64,000 nucleotides of DNA from Nyssa sinensis (lineage: Eukaryota; Streptophyta; Magnoliopsida; Cornales; Nyssaceae), in assembly GCA_008638375.1 (NCBI GenBank), contig VIRR01000512.1, positions 152,001 to 216,000 on the forward strand, read 5' to 3'. The notes beneath the pieces were generated by a model. That model had not been told where the DNA came from, made no database searches, and worked only from the letters and a program-made list of their open reading frames with translations. This document shows positions 47,050-59,510 of the stretch, piece by piece (the first letter of the stretch is position 1; each line of letters opens with the position of its first letter). The position numbers and the translations under genes are program-made.

Positions 47050-47285
47050 TCATGTGTCTGTCCCAAGGCCTACCCATGTGGCGCTCTGACTCTTGATGAG
47101 ACTTACCCATATGGTGCACTAACTCGATTTTGTGTCTATCCTGAGGCCTACCTATGTGGCGTTCTGACTCTTCATGAGAGTTATCCACACGGCGCTCTGA
47201 CCCGATTCTTATGTTTACACGAGGTTTACCCATGTGGCGCTCCGACTCTTGATAAGACTTACCCACGTAGTGCTCTGACTTATTA
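47050..47285 (+). repeat. 78-bp tandem repeat in H
   Basis: Three copies starting near 47054, 47132 and 47212, each with GGCCTACCCATGTGGCGCTC and a related second half ACTTACCCATATGGTGC. On the minus strand the unit (26 codons) stays open across all copies as repeats of ESERHMG and MGKSHQ. Related arrays are in L and P. Confidence 0.85.
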
Positions 47286-48189
47286 TGTGAATCTTCGATG
47301 TGTGTATATGTATCTATTATCCGTTATTCAAAATCGAATTTTAAAAGCACCCTCTCATGTGTATTTCTCATTCGTTATCATGTTATCTGTTCCGTAACTT
47401 CTTATCTGAATCATGTTTTAAGAATTGCATATGCTAGTATACGATTTCTGAACAACTCTCTACTATCTGTTTTGTGATTTGATATTCAAATTATGTTATC
47501 AGAGATTAACGTGTTTTAGAAATGCTTCTGTTATATCTGCTTGAATCTTTAATATGTTTTATATGTGATCCATCTTGAAAGCATGTTTTAAGTTATCTTA
47601 ATGTATATGTTATCTGTTTAAAGAAAATTGGCGCCCATGGTATTTTATGCAAAACTCTGTCTTGCAAAACTTGTGACAAAATACAGGAATTACTCACGAG
47701 CTTAGTGAAGCTCATATGGATTTATCAAATATATTCCGAGTAATCGATTTTGTATGAAGTAGCAAAGTCCACACCGTATGGCTGAGAATGTGAATGTGAT
47801 GGACCTTTTGTATCGAGATTTTGGTTAGATGTGATGTGGATTATTTTTGGTAATCATATGATTTATATTTTTAGACTTGATGACAAATGGGACTTTTAGA
47901 TATTTACGTTTTGTACTTTTTGGATATGTATGTGATGTACATATAAATGCTGATGACTTATGATGATGATAGTGGTGATGACGATCTTACTTTAAGTATA
48001 CTTTACAAATGACTAGTGTTGAAGTAGTTATTAGATGAGTTGCATATTTGCAGCTTCCATAATTAATGTCAATATATATATATATATATATCACTCTTGT
48101 GCAATTCATTTGATTCTGTACGGCCTGTCTGAGTGACAGTGTCGGTCACCAGCCCTGAATTCGTGTAAGGTGAGTTTTGGGTTGTTACA

Positions 48190-48405
48190 CACTACACACT
48201 TGCACACACTTGGTTTTATTTTTTTTATTTGTTTTCTTTTTATGTAACTAACACATAATATTTATATATATATATATACAACACATATATACATACATAT
48301 ATATATATATTTATATATTTTTAATTTTTTGCATATAATCTAATTGATGGGGAGAGTGGCCCAATGAGGGGTTGACACCTCATCCCTATAGCATGCAAAC
48401 TTGAC

Positions 48406-48462
<57 letters not shown>

Positions 48463-49286
48463 TGTGAGACATATAACACAAAAGTGCTGCATCCAAGTTG
48501 GCTATTCTTTTTGGTACAAGTCTCTCCCTCATTTTTTGGTCTTGGGTTCAAGTTCCTTGGCCAACAACTTTTGCCTTATTTTCCCTATTTTTCTCTCCTT
48601 GTGCCTTGTTTGGCATTTTGGGTGTGTTTCTTGAATTTTTGAAGTCATGTTTCATTTGCCGTAAAATCTCTTGGCATTCTTGCAATGTTTTAAATTCTTG
48701 CATGCTTCTTTTTCATGTCATCCATTTTATTTTCAACACATCCCATTGTGTTTGGTTTATGCCAAAAATATATTATTTTTATCGAGAAATTCTCGATTCA
48801 CTTATATTTCTTCCTCATGTACTTGTATCAATTATTTATTCTCTCCACATGTCAATTTCAAAAATTGAGATCTTATCAGGCTTCCATAGCCTTCATTGTC
48901 TCACCTTGATGTATTTAAATGTATTTTAATTATTCTAAAATTCCATCATAATTATTGGAATAATTGCAATTAAATGCGCTTCTATTATGCGTTATGCTAA
49001 TCTTGCTCAAGTGCACTTCGTGCACTAATTTCCCACATTCACTTATGTGTTAATCCTCGATTAGCACTTGTCGTAACTTCTATTAAATCATGGCCCTCGA
49101 CATTACATTGCATTCTCACATAGGTCATCGCTAATTAATAATTAATTATTTTCATCATTTATGCCTTTGCTTTCGTATTTCGAGTCATTAGTCATATCTA
49201 GCATCGCCCATAGTTATTAAACAAATTAACTCATAGTAATTGTAATTATCATTAATTGCTTTGCTTAATTGGGTCGAGGTGTTACA
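48190..49286 (-). mobile_element. J: antisense 5' LTR fragment hosting H
   Basis: Minus strand starts TGTAACACCTCGACCC at 49286 and is cut at 48190 by the end of H. It includes an (AT)n tract and, on the plus strand, a weak tRNA-like pair near 48494-48560 (CCAAGTTGG and GGGTTCAAGTTCC). The plus-strand frame 48498-48929 has no recognisable product and lies antisense to LTR text also seen near 58140-58390 in M. Confidence 0.7.
48409..48460. repeat. (AT)n microsatellite
   Basis: About 26 AT units in J; the frames across it are artefacts. Confidence 0.97.
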
Positions 49287-49502
49287 ATGCTAGTCTTTCT
49301 TAAGTGCACTCTGTGCACTAATTTCCAAAACTACTCATGTGTTAATCCTCGATTAACACTAATTGTAACTCATTATCAAGTTATGACCTTGGCATTAATT
49401 TGCATTCTCAAAATTAGTCGTCTCCAATTTAGAATTAGTTGTTCTCATTTATACTTTTGCTTCCATATTTACGAACTACTAGTCTTAACTAGAATTGCCC
49501 AT
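49287..49502 (-). mobile_element. K: antisense LTR fragment hosting J and L
   Basis: This 216-bp piece repeats, with divergence, J's own sequence at about 48990-49215 (GTGCACTAATTTCC, GTTAATCCTCGATTA). It is therefore a second LTR of similar type, cut by J on the left and L on the right. Confidence 0.6.
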
Positions 49503-49984
49503 TGTCACAATCCAAAACCACCCTATGCGGATTAGAAGCCGGTGACCGACACTGTCACTTGGACAAGCCCTATAAAATCAAATGAATTGCACAAACGTGA
49601 TAAAAAAATACCATGGGCACAAAGTTTCCTTAAACATATAACATATAAACAAGAATATCTTAAAACACGTTTTCAAAACAAATCACGTATAAAACATACT
49701 AAAGGTTCAAGCAAATATAACATATGCATTTCTAAAACACGTCGTCTTCAGTAACACATTTTGAATATCAAAACACAAGACAGATGATAAAGATTTGTTC
49801 ACAAAACATATAATAGCACATGCATTTCTTAAAACATGGTTCAGATAATTAATTACGGAATGGATAACATAATGTCGAATAACAAATGCACACAAGAGAG
49901 TACTTTTGAAATCTAATTTTGAATAGCAAATAACACGAGACAGATGACAGACACATATTACACACATCAAAGAATCACATATTG

Positions 49985-50310
49985 AGTCAGGGCACTACTT
50001 GGGTAAATCTCATTAAAAGTCAGAGCACCACGTAGGTAAGTCTCAATTATGAATTCCACAACGAGTCAGAGCGGTATATGGGCAAGTCTCATCAAGAGTC
50101 AGAGCACCATAAGGGTAAACCTTGTGTAGACACAAGAATCGAGTCAGAGCACTATATGGGTAAGTCTCATCAAGAGTCAGAGCGCCACATGGGCAGGCCT
50201 CGAATAGACACAAGAATCGAATTGCACATTGAGTCAGAACACCATATAGGTAGGTCTCATTACAAGAGTCAGAGTGCCACATGGGTAAGTCTCACATAGA
50301 CATATAAACA
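49985..50310 (-). repeat. 78-bp tandem repeat in L (inverted)
   Basis: Four or more copies of GAGTCAGAGCNCCACATGGG-type text. The plus strand, antisense to the LTR, is open at 50078-50299 and repeats MGKSHQESE and ESERHMGRPR with a 26-residue period. Confidence 0.85.
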
Positions 50311-51433
50311 AGTACGATTCGGGTTACATAATCAAAATTGGTTCACACAAATCATTTTTCTATTTAAAAGGGGTGCCATGGTTTACAGACATTTTTGCTA
50401 AAGAATTTAGTCAAGATTCAAGGCATACAAACATTTTTCAAATCAATACATATGAACGTCATTTCAAGATTTCTCATAAGAATAGACTAAGCATTTTCAA
50501 TAGGAGATAAAACACTTAAAGCATTTTTCAAACAAGAGATAAATCACCACTAATTCAAGATGTTGAACTACTCACAAAATACCATCAAGTGTTTTCTAGA
50601 TAGAAGGTAAAATACCACTGATTCAAGATGTTGGATTACTCACAAAATAAATTTAGCATTTTGAACAAGAGATAAAACACTTAAGAATTTTTCAAATAGG
50701 AGATAAAATAGCGTTGATTCGAGATACTAGATAACTCACAAAACAAATCAAGTATTTTGAACAAGAGATAAAACACTTAAGCATTTTTCAATAGGAGGTA
50801 AAACATCGCTGATTTAGGGTGTCAAATTACTCACCTCAAATTTTCAATATGTTCCTTTAATCTCATTTCCCTTGTCCTTAGTCCCTAGATCCACGAGTCA
50901 AATGCACATAACCTTGTATTAGAACATAACTGAAACATTACTATCGGCCACTTATTTTTTGTAACTAAATTTTCCTTTACAAATTTTGTTCGTTGGTCTA
51001 GCAGCCTTAAAACATTAAGTTAGGTCCCGCTCCTTTTTTCTAAATTCATTTTATAGTTAAATTAATGTTTGGGACGTATTAGGTATTACTTTATTTGTTG
51101 TTTCATATTTTTCAAAATTTATTTGGGCTAAACAGACCTCACCATTGAGTCTAGAAAGCCCAAAATAGTCAAGATACACTCATTTTTATATTTAATTGGC
51201 TTCAGGCATCGTTAAGGGTAAAATGATAATTTTTACATATACGTGTCTTAATTTTTGATATTCCATCTCATAAACTGAACCTCGCCATTGGGTCCAGAAT
51301 GTCAAAAAAGTCAGGTTACACTACCCTTTTATTTTATTTAGGCAATGGAATGATTTTACCAAAATTAAATTACTTAAATTATTTTATTTAATATTATATA
51401 TATATATATATTCTGCTACTAATATAACACAAG

Positions 51434-51497
51434 TGCTACGGTGGCACATGCGTGGGGTTTTAGGTTCTCACGTGTATGAGGTCAGAGGTTCGAGTTT
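51434..51497 (+). other. tRNA-like A-box/B-box module in L
   Basis: Plus strand, antisense to LTR L. TGCTACGGTGG (51434-51444) fits the A-box at 9 of 11; GGTTCGAGTTT (51487-51497) fits the B-box at 9 of 11, both misses being C to T. Spacing 53. Between them is GGGGTTTTAGGTTCTCAC, like a Leu anticodon arm. M is inserted just after the B-box; the continuation at 58606 has a T7 run (58618-58624). Confidence 0.5.
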
Positions 51498-51507
51498 AGG
51501 GAGCTGT

Positions 51508-52960
51508 TGTCACGACCCGCAACCCACGCTATGCGGATCAAAGGCTGCCACCAGGGGCGTGGCCTGTGAGTCGTCCCCCATTGTCAGATACTGATTAAGG
51601 ATCATTAGTATATGCCATCACATTAGTTAATTAAGTACCATCATTATAATATGATTATACAAGCCATGATAAAAGTAAATGTTTAATTATAGATCCTTAA
51701 ACAAAAAAAGCCATACCCAGGACATAGACTCATGGGAGAGAAAAGACTACATCACACTTAGTCTAATTACAAATACATCAAAAGAGTCCACCATTACTTG
51801 CAAAGGATAGGTCTATGAGCAAAATATGGCGCTTACTCATGGTGAACGCCCTATAGTCCTTTGTGGCGTCCCTTCCTAAAAAGAAATGATATATATCTAG
51901 AGTGAGCTAACTTAGCTCAGTAAGTAAATTCCTCGCTTTGCCATGGGTTAGGGTTAGTTTAAATAGAAAAATACAAATAAATGACAAACAAAGGATATAA
52001 CAAATAGTCAGTCACCAAGAGAGTGAATCACCAAGAATGACCCATGGGTCTAAAAGGCACATCCCAAAACAGTTAGAAAAAGGCGATGTAAATAGTTTAG
52101 CAATTCAATAATAGAGATTTTGCATATACAATAGTCAACGACCAAAAATCACAAGATCTCAAATCGAGTCCAATGATAAGCTTGAAAAGTGTATCCATAA
52201 TCAAATCTTGTATCATCAAATTGCGATCAGAAACAAGATATATGATACTAAAAGAATAAATGCTATCAACAAATAGGGCCCGACTACCCCCAAAAGCACT
52301 CAATCGGGGTTGCGCCTCATCTAGGTTAAGAGCTCTTATCAAATATCATGTCCTCTATGGGTTATGTGTTGGGTATCATTCCTAATCACCGACCCATAAG
52401 TCCAAATCAAAATCTATAGAATTAGGATGGGCGTTATGGCAAACACAACTCTCGGCACTCATAATAATGTCATAATCGGAGGAATTCCACAAGAAATTTA
52501 CATATACATGGAATATCAAATTCTCAACAGTGAGAAACATAGTAGTTTTCCAATATCCAAATCAGGGTTAGAGAAATGTGCAAGCAATCACATTAAGATA
52601 CTGGAAAATGAAATCTTAACATATCCACAAGGAAGTACAAGTGTCAAATTATGGAATCAAATAACTGTAAGATGTGTATAAGAATATAAATTGGCAGCAT
52701 CGAGAAAACAAAACCGTGACATGGCTAAGGAAATACCACATATTAGAGTTCGGGTGTACTTACCTCAAAAATGGTTCCTCCTCCCTTCAAAATGAGTCAG
52801 ACCTCCTTCTCATTTCCTTTTGACGACCCTATCAATCTAGAAACATTATTTAGTTCAATATTGTTTATGGACTTAGTCTAATTTTAATGTTGGATTTATG
52901 GTCTTTTAGTCTTATGGGTCATGTTTTAAGTCTATGGACTTATGCAATTTAGGTTGTAAC
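51508..52960 (-). mobile_element. M: antisense solo LTR, 3' portion
   Basis: Minus strand ends GCGTGGGTTGCGGGTCGTGACA at 51508. It resembles C1/C0 LTRs in order (a stretch with TTAGCTCACTC, GCAAAGCGAGGAATTTACTT). It is broken at 52960 by N and resumes at 56216. Frames at 52097-52342 and 52427-52681 are within LTR text. Confidence 0.82.
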
Positions 52961-55900
52961 TGTGATATCCCGACCCGGGATACGACACGTTTACCGAGGC
53001 AAGTCGATTGAATAGCATAACCTGAGCTGTCTTAAACTTTATGTCACAATAAATTATGGAACTGAACTTAATTTCAAAAGATAAATGTTTTGCTTAGTAT
53101 GGCCAGTGTCGGGTAGTACCCGAGAAACTCAGAACCTTACCTCAAAAAGCGTGCATGCATGCAACCCATGCATGCATACGTACGTACACATGCATAGCTC
53201 ACAAAATATTAGTGTATGTATACGTGACTAAAAATACAATTATATGTATTTATATGGTTATAAATACATGTATAAAACTATGTATTTTATATGTATATAT
53301 ATATATATGTATAATGTAAATGCATTATGTATATAAATTAAGATAACGAGAAAAAGGAAGGGAAGCTTCCAAACAAATATCAGTGTGTGCATCACTATGT
53401 GTGTGTGTGTGTGTTTGGGAAACCACACCAACCGACTTGGTGATGGTGTGTGTGTATATGTAATATAATGTATATATATGTATATATATGAGGTACGTAG
53501 GTGGCTAGGGTTAAAGGGGCGGTTCTCTGCAGTCAAGAATGACTGCAAGAGACAGAGAGAGAGTGATAAGGTAGAGAGAGAAAGAAGCGGTGGGTGTATT
53601 GTCTGTATATGTATACGGGTCTTGTGAGTTGAGAGGAATAGAAACAAACTGAAGGAACTAAGAGGCTTAGAGTGAGAAGAGTATCATCAGGAATTCAGAA
53701 ACAGAAGCAAAAGGGGTTCAAGGGCATAACAACCGAGAGCAAACAAGAAAACCCAGGTAAATAATCGCGTTTCTGTTTTTATGTTTTGGAGCATGAACCC
53801 TTAATTTAACTATAGGGCCTTGTAGAGTATAGAATAAGGAAGATAATGCAAAAAGAATCATGAAAAACGGTTGAGAAACGAGGTAGGAAAACGGAGTTGC
53901 AGGTCGGATAGATAATTTGGGTTCCATGAAATTTATGTTTAAAACTTGGTTTTTATAATGAGGAACTGATCCTCTATTACACAGGAAATATCTAGGATAA
54001 AAATCGAGTAAAAACCGTGCCTTAACAGTCACGAAATAGAGAAGGAAGGTTCGGCCAGAGAATCGGCCGGAGTTGAATAACTCACTATTCGTGAAGATGG
54101 GGAGAGTCTTGGGGCAAGCTGAGGCTAGGGTCGAGATCCTTGAAGGGAAAGGAATGAAACGGCATTGAAAGCGAGTTTAAAAATGATCGAATTTAGGTTG
54201 TCGTCACCGGAGAAGGTGACGGAACCCTAATACAGGCTCACCGGAGCTTCAGGGAAGATGATCGGAAGTTCGGGGGCCATATCGAGTTAAGACAGAACCG
54301 GGTTCGGGTTCGGATCGGGTCAGGACCCGACCGGATATAAAACAGGGCATGAAACTGTGTCGTTTAATTTTAGTTTTTAAAATGGATTTGGGCTGTTTGG
54401 TTACACGGATAATAAATAGGAAATTGGTTTGGTGTTATCTGAACCAGGGATAGGATAGGAAACCAGGTTTATTGTAATCCGGTTTTATGAATTGAACTGA
54501 ACCGTTTGGTTCAGTGAAGAACCGGACCGGTTAGGGTTTCCAAACAGTGAACCCACTGGTTTAGACCGCAACTTTGATTATTTAAATTTTGACCCCAAAT
54601 GTTTTAGGAAATGTTACTGTGGCCCAAACAGGAAAATTAATTAAATATTAATTTTTACAAAAATGCCCCTATTCCAAATATAGGTCAAACGAAGTCCAAA
54701 CGATACAAATGAATAGTCAAAACTTATTATCTCGGATGTTCTGAGTCCAATGGTGGGTTCCATTTTACGAGATGAGAACCCGAAGGATAAAATACCGTAA
54801 AAGTGCAAAATGACCATTTTGCCCTTTTTAGTACAAAAGTCCAAATGGAATTCCGCGAAAGCCTAAACCGAATTTCTTCGGCATTCCAGACTCAATGGTA
54901 AAGTCTAAATTAGTATTTGAAATACTTATGATGGAAAGGCATAAAATTTGATGAATAGCATTTATTTTGAAACGTATTCACTGATATATAGGAAACTCGA
55001 AAGGCAAGGGTACACTCAGGGATTTCTGAGATAGAATCACTATAGAGGTAAGTGGATCACTTTCTCTTCCATGTGGTGTTTCTAAAGCCAAGTTTATTCC
55101 TTACTGCCAAACTTGTACTCTTGAAAGTACTTCATGTTATTGCTATCCACAATGTGATATTGTTCTATCTTGTGGACATTGATTGACTATTGTGCTATTG
55201 TTATCATATTGAATCGTGCCTTGAAAGGCTTACTGTCATGCTTTACTGTATATATGATATTCCATTTTCATACTCCTATGGAATCACAAATGATCATGCT
55301 ATGTTTATAAATGCTGGAATTGTGCTCAGTCACAATATCCATCCGATGCTTCTGTGACGAACTAGTCCGTGAACGGACGTGTGGCAAAAGATGTGAGTTT
55401 AACTGAGAGGTATGCCGGGCCTCGAATTACGAAGAGGGACTGCCATCCCCCTACTACAGATTATAGCATCTCCATTGGATTATTGTTATGGATATATTGT
55501 TGAATGGTTACTGTTCCTTATGGATTACTGTTTCTTATGGGTTATCTTACGTTGTTCATTGGTTTGATTGTAATCGTTTTATTATGGCAGTACTTTTATT
55601 GTGACAAGTTATTGTTGAGAAATCCTTATCACTGCTTATTCATTACTCCTGATTGTATATTGTGCCCCACTATTTATTGGCCATCATGGCAACTGTTCTC
55701 ATTGGCTATCACAGCATCTTACTTCTTATGAGTGGCTATCATATTTTTATTCATGGATTCATGTTCTTATATAATCATCGATACCAGTGTCGGAGATCTG
55801 GTTTACTTGCTGAGCTTCATAGCTCATTCCACCCCACTTACCCCCCATTTTAGGTGATGACGCTGCGAGACCCCAGTAGGAGTCTGAGAGCTTAGGGGGA

Positions 55901-56210
55901 CATTTTGAAGTACTGTATCAGTTTATGTTAGTTCTCCTATGTATTCACCACCCCTGGGTGCTGGTTACGTTTAGTTCTCATTTTGTTTATGTAGAACTAT
56001 GTCATGTATTTAATAGACTTCCGCTGTTAATTTATTTAAAAAGACTTCCGCTGGATTACTGTAATTGATAAAGACTTCCGCTGTACATTGTTTGAAATTT
56101 TTAGTACATTGCATATTAGTACTATGATACAGGAATGGAAAAAGTAGGGACGGCCTTCGGGTCGGCCCCGCGACACGAGATCCGCATAGGGTGGATTTCG
56201 GGTCGTGACA
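52961..56210 (+). mobile_element. N: solo LTR of the B family, 3.25 kb
   Basis: Starts TGTGATATCCCGACCCGGG and ends GGATTTCGGGTCGTGACA, flanked by GTAAC (52956-52960 and 56211-56215). It is close to B's LTRs in sequence and length. Contains inverted repeat GGGTCAGGACCC near 54320, GTGTCGTTTAA (54357), ACTCAA modules near 54737 and 54890, hairpin 55365-55378, and three CTTCCGCT boxes (56028-56082). No internal region. Confidence 0.94.
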
Positions 56211-57923
56211 GTAACCTAGTTGACTCTTTTACCTTATCTTGGTAGCTCATTGTACCTTTAAAGTGTCCTAAAAATGGCCAATTTTGCATATTGGTTCTTT
56301 AGGTATCTTATTTTTGCAAAACAGACTCCACCGTTGAGTCCAAAACGTCGAAAAACCTTACGGTAGGTACCCTCATAATTTTTAGAGGTCATTTGGTAGC
56401 TTCATTTAGCTTTTAGGACATTTTTGGGATTAGTCTAGTTTGTCCGTTTATATATTTAGAATGATAAGTGCCAAAAAAAAAAAAAAGTTTGTCTTTTACG
56501 GATCTTGATTTGGCTTTGTCTAGCTCATTTTATGGTACCGTGAAGTGTTACCCACTTATTAAGGGTGTTTTAGTCATTTTACATATGTTCAAGGGTATTT
56601 TCATAATTTCCCTTAAATCCAGGGGTACTATATTAATTTCTAGAGTTCCAGAATTAAAAATATAACATTTTATATTTTCCAAGGGCTTAATTGAATAAAT
56701 TTTTAAGAGATTGTGCCATAGTGTAATAAATTACAGTTCAGGGGTTAAAATACAATTTTAGAAACTTTTATTAAATAAACCGTCTAGTTCAGTCTAGGGT
56801 TAAGTGAATTGTTCCCATTTCGTTAAAAGCCAACCGGTTAATCCGGTTTGTTGTGTCATCAGCGTGTCATCACTACGATGACGTTTCATTTAAGTTTAAT
56901 TAAGCCCCACACGTCCAAAACGATGTCGTTCTATTTAAAGCCCAGACCAGTTCAAGTGCGGGCCAAGATCCGCTCGTATCATACCCTACCTAAGGTTTGA
57001 AATTGTTCATCGTCTTCCTCCTTCGTGAGGTTACTATAGCCCTAATTGTAGAAATCTAAATCTCTTATTTCATGGATTTCTAAGCCCTTTTTCTCCCTGC
57101 TTTCAACTCGATATGGATTATAATGCCCTAACCTAACTTTTCTGGTTGGTTTCAGATCTATTAGCATACTAGAAAGCTTAGGTGAAGCTTCCATGGCCAA
57201 AGACTGTCCAAGCTTCATTCAAGCTTGTGTCTGACTCTTTTTGTGCATGATTTCTTCTATTATGATCCTCAGGACATGGGGTTTTGTTTCCGTTCGAAAA
57301 TAAGGGGTTTAAGGTCCGTTTGTGTGGTTTGGTTCCAAAATCGAAACATGCAACTCGTATTTTGGGGGGGTCCTTCTTTGGGCTTTTAGGTCACAACACA
57401 AGGGTTTTATAACCCTCATGAGGTCTAGTTTCAATCTTGAGTAACAAAAATGTATTTAATACAAGTTGGTTCATACCTGCTCTTTTAGAGGTCTAATAAT
57501 GGCAGCCATGATTTTTCTTAGCTAAAACTGTTCAATTTCATCCCTATTTTCTTCTATTACACATTACATTTACATGCATGTACAATAGCTTCATTAAATC
57601 ACTCTAAATAGTGTTGTACTCTTCTTCTTTTTCTTAAAGAGAAAAATTGAGTTTATAAAGATTTTACCTTCTAATAGTAGCTCTTTTCTCATTGGGCTTG
57701 GTTGAGCTTCTGAGCTAGTCTAGGGTTGCATACATGTACAACTTCTTCTGCCTTTTCCTCCTCCTCCTTCTTCTTCTTCTTCTTCCTTCTTCTTCACATT
57801 CTCTCTCTATAATTCTCTCTTTCTCTCTACCCGCACACCATATACACATGCATACACACTTAGTCTATCTTTGTTGCATGCACAATATAAAATACATACA
57901 TGTTATACATATATATACACATG

Positions 57924-57973
<50 letters not shown>

Positions 57974-58069
57974 CAAATTGTGCATGTGTTTTGATTGGAT
58001 GAGAGTATGGCCTAATGAGGTGTTGACACCTCAGCTTTTGAGCATGCAGCCACAAGATTTTATATAGGT

Positions 58070-58104
<35 letters not shown>

Positions 58105-58600
58105 CTTGTGGTATATACAGCACAAAAGTGCTACAACCAAAGTAGGTATTATTTTTGGCATACGATTCTTCCTCCTTTTTTGGTCTTGGGTTCAAGTCTT
58201 TAGGCCAACACTCTTGGCCTTATTTTCTCTTTTTATTCCTTGTATGGCATTTTGGGTGTGTTTGTTGAATTTTTGAAGTGTTTTAATTGTCCTAAAATCT
58301 CTTGGTATTCTTGCGATGTTTTTGATTCTCGTATGCTTCACCTATACGCTATTTATTTTATTTTTGACATGTTACATTGTGTTTAGTTTATAGCAAAAAT
58401 ATATTATATTTATCAAAAAATTCTTGGTTAAATTTGTTTTGTTTGCGTATCGCACTAATTTTGCCCAATTGAACTCAGTGCACTAATTTTAATGTTCATG
58501 AGCTATCAATTAAATTTAAGTTGCCTAAAATTAATATGTTTATTTCATAAAAACTAGCATTAACGTAAATTACTTTGCTTAAGTGGGTCGGGATATTACA
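56211..58600 (-). mobile_element. M: antisense solo LTR, 5' portion
   Basis: Begins with N's right TSD and continues M. Has an antisense ACTCAA module near 56325, CCAAAACGATGTCGTTCT (56917), a CT/CTT-rich inverted leader (57755-57830) and (CA)n. It ends, as minus-strand start TGTAATATCCCGACCC, at 58600. Flanking bases GCTGT (51503-51507) and GTTGC (58601-58605) differ at two sites; both could derive from GCTGC by C-to-T change. Confidence 0.82.
57925..57973. repeat. (CA)n-(TA)n microsatellite
   Basis: Compound dinucleotide tract in M. Confidence 0.95.
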
Positions 58601-58836
58601 GTTGCGGCTCCTCCTTATTTTTTTGATTTTTGAGTTGCCAAACGACGAATAAGAGGCTAAATCAGGGATAGGATATCCCAGTTCTGAATAGGTCTATTAA
58701 ATCACGGTCTTGTCCCTATTTTCTAACACCCTAAATTCCATTCAAATAAAATCCCAAAACGACGTAGTTTTAATTAACCACTTTTTTGCCTGGGTGGGTT
58801 CCGACCCAAACCGACTAGCTTGACCCATGAACAATC
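58601..58836 (-). mobile_element. L: antisense LTR, continued
   Basis: Resumes L after M: the plus strand continues the text after the B-box (GGCTCCTCCTTATTTTTTT), then reads inverted LTR text including CAAAACGACGTAGTTTT (58757). It is cut at 58836 by P; the 5 bases CAATC before P would be P's left TSD. Confidence 0.72.
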
Positions 58837-59349
58837 TGATAACACCCTGATCCAATTATCAGGAATTAAGTCACTAATTTAATATTAGAGACTTCGCGAA
58901 GCAAAATGAAAATTATGAAAAATTAAACCAAGATAATAAAGACTACAAAAAAGTACAAGAAGACGAGAAAAAAAGTAAGAAATAAAGAAAAAAAAGGGAA
59001 TGGGATAAAATATGCCAAATGCCAAACAAGGCATAAGGAGAAAAAGATTGGGAAAAAGAGGGGCCAAAAGTGTTAGCCAAGAGATTTGATCCCAAGACCA
59101 AAAAGGTGGGAAAAACTTATACACAAAAAGTAAACTAGTTGGGCTACATGTACTTCTGTGCCATATATCTCATAAGATATATGTATAAACAATATTAAAC
59201 ACCATTCCACCAATAATCACAACCAATTAGAATACATGCAACACCTCACCCATTATATATAAATATATGTATGTATATTACATATGAGAGGGCGGGACAA
59301 AATAGTGAGTGTGTGCATGTGATGTATTGTTAGAGAGAGTGTGAGTGAA

Positions 59350-59402
59350 AGAAGAAGAAGAAGAAGAAGAAGAAGAAGAAGAAGAAGAAGAAGAAGAAGA
59401 AA
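59350..59402. repeat. (GAA)n microsatellite
   Basis: About 17 GAA units in P's leader region. Confidence 0.95.
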
Positions 59403-59483
59403 ATAGGAGAAGAAGGAGAATAGCTTACATGCAAGCATTGTTCCAACCTTAAGGAGCCTAGAATATCAACATCAAGCAAGAAT

Positions 59484-59510
59484 GAGAGAGAGAGAGAGAG
59501 AGAGAGAGAG
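59484..59510. repeat. (GA)n microsatellite
   Basis: GA dinucleotide run in P's leader region. Confidence 0.95.

Larger units (their letters stand above)
45014..48189 (+). mobile_element. H: sense LTR, 3' three quarters
   Basis: Begins mid-LTR where C1 was inserted and ends GTGAGTTTTGGGTTGTTACA. It aligns over its whole length with P from about 59540 to 62612. Contains inverted repeat CGGGTTC-GGGTCG-GAACCCG (about 45680), GGGACGGCCTCGTTTAGGC (45722), an antisense tRNA-like module, ACTCAA modules near 46130 and 46265, and a 78-bp tandem array. The 5' part of H, expected left of C1, is missing. Confidence 0.82.
49503..51507 (-). mobile_element. L: antisense LTR, 3' portion
   Basis: Minus strand ends GGGTGGTTTTGGATTGTGACA at 49503. 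It matches the ends of H and P, including the CGGCCTGTC/GACAGTGTCGGTCACC region, and carries the inverted 78-bp array. ACTCAA modules lie near 51140 and 51285. The LTR breaks at 51507 where M is inserted and resumes at 58606. Confidence 0.82.

Noticed and set aside
48498..48929. 143-codon plus-strand frame with hydrophobic segments
   Set aside because: It lies antisense in LTR J and the corresponding text in M (58140-58390) is not open over this length; hydrophobicity follows from T-richness.
59350..59402. (GAA)n tract as coding poly-Lys/Glu or poly-Leu/Phe
   Set aside because: Pure microsatellite in an LTR leader; frames across it have no continuing protein.
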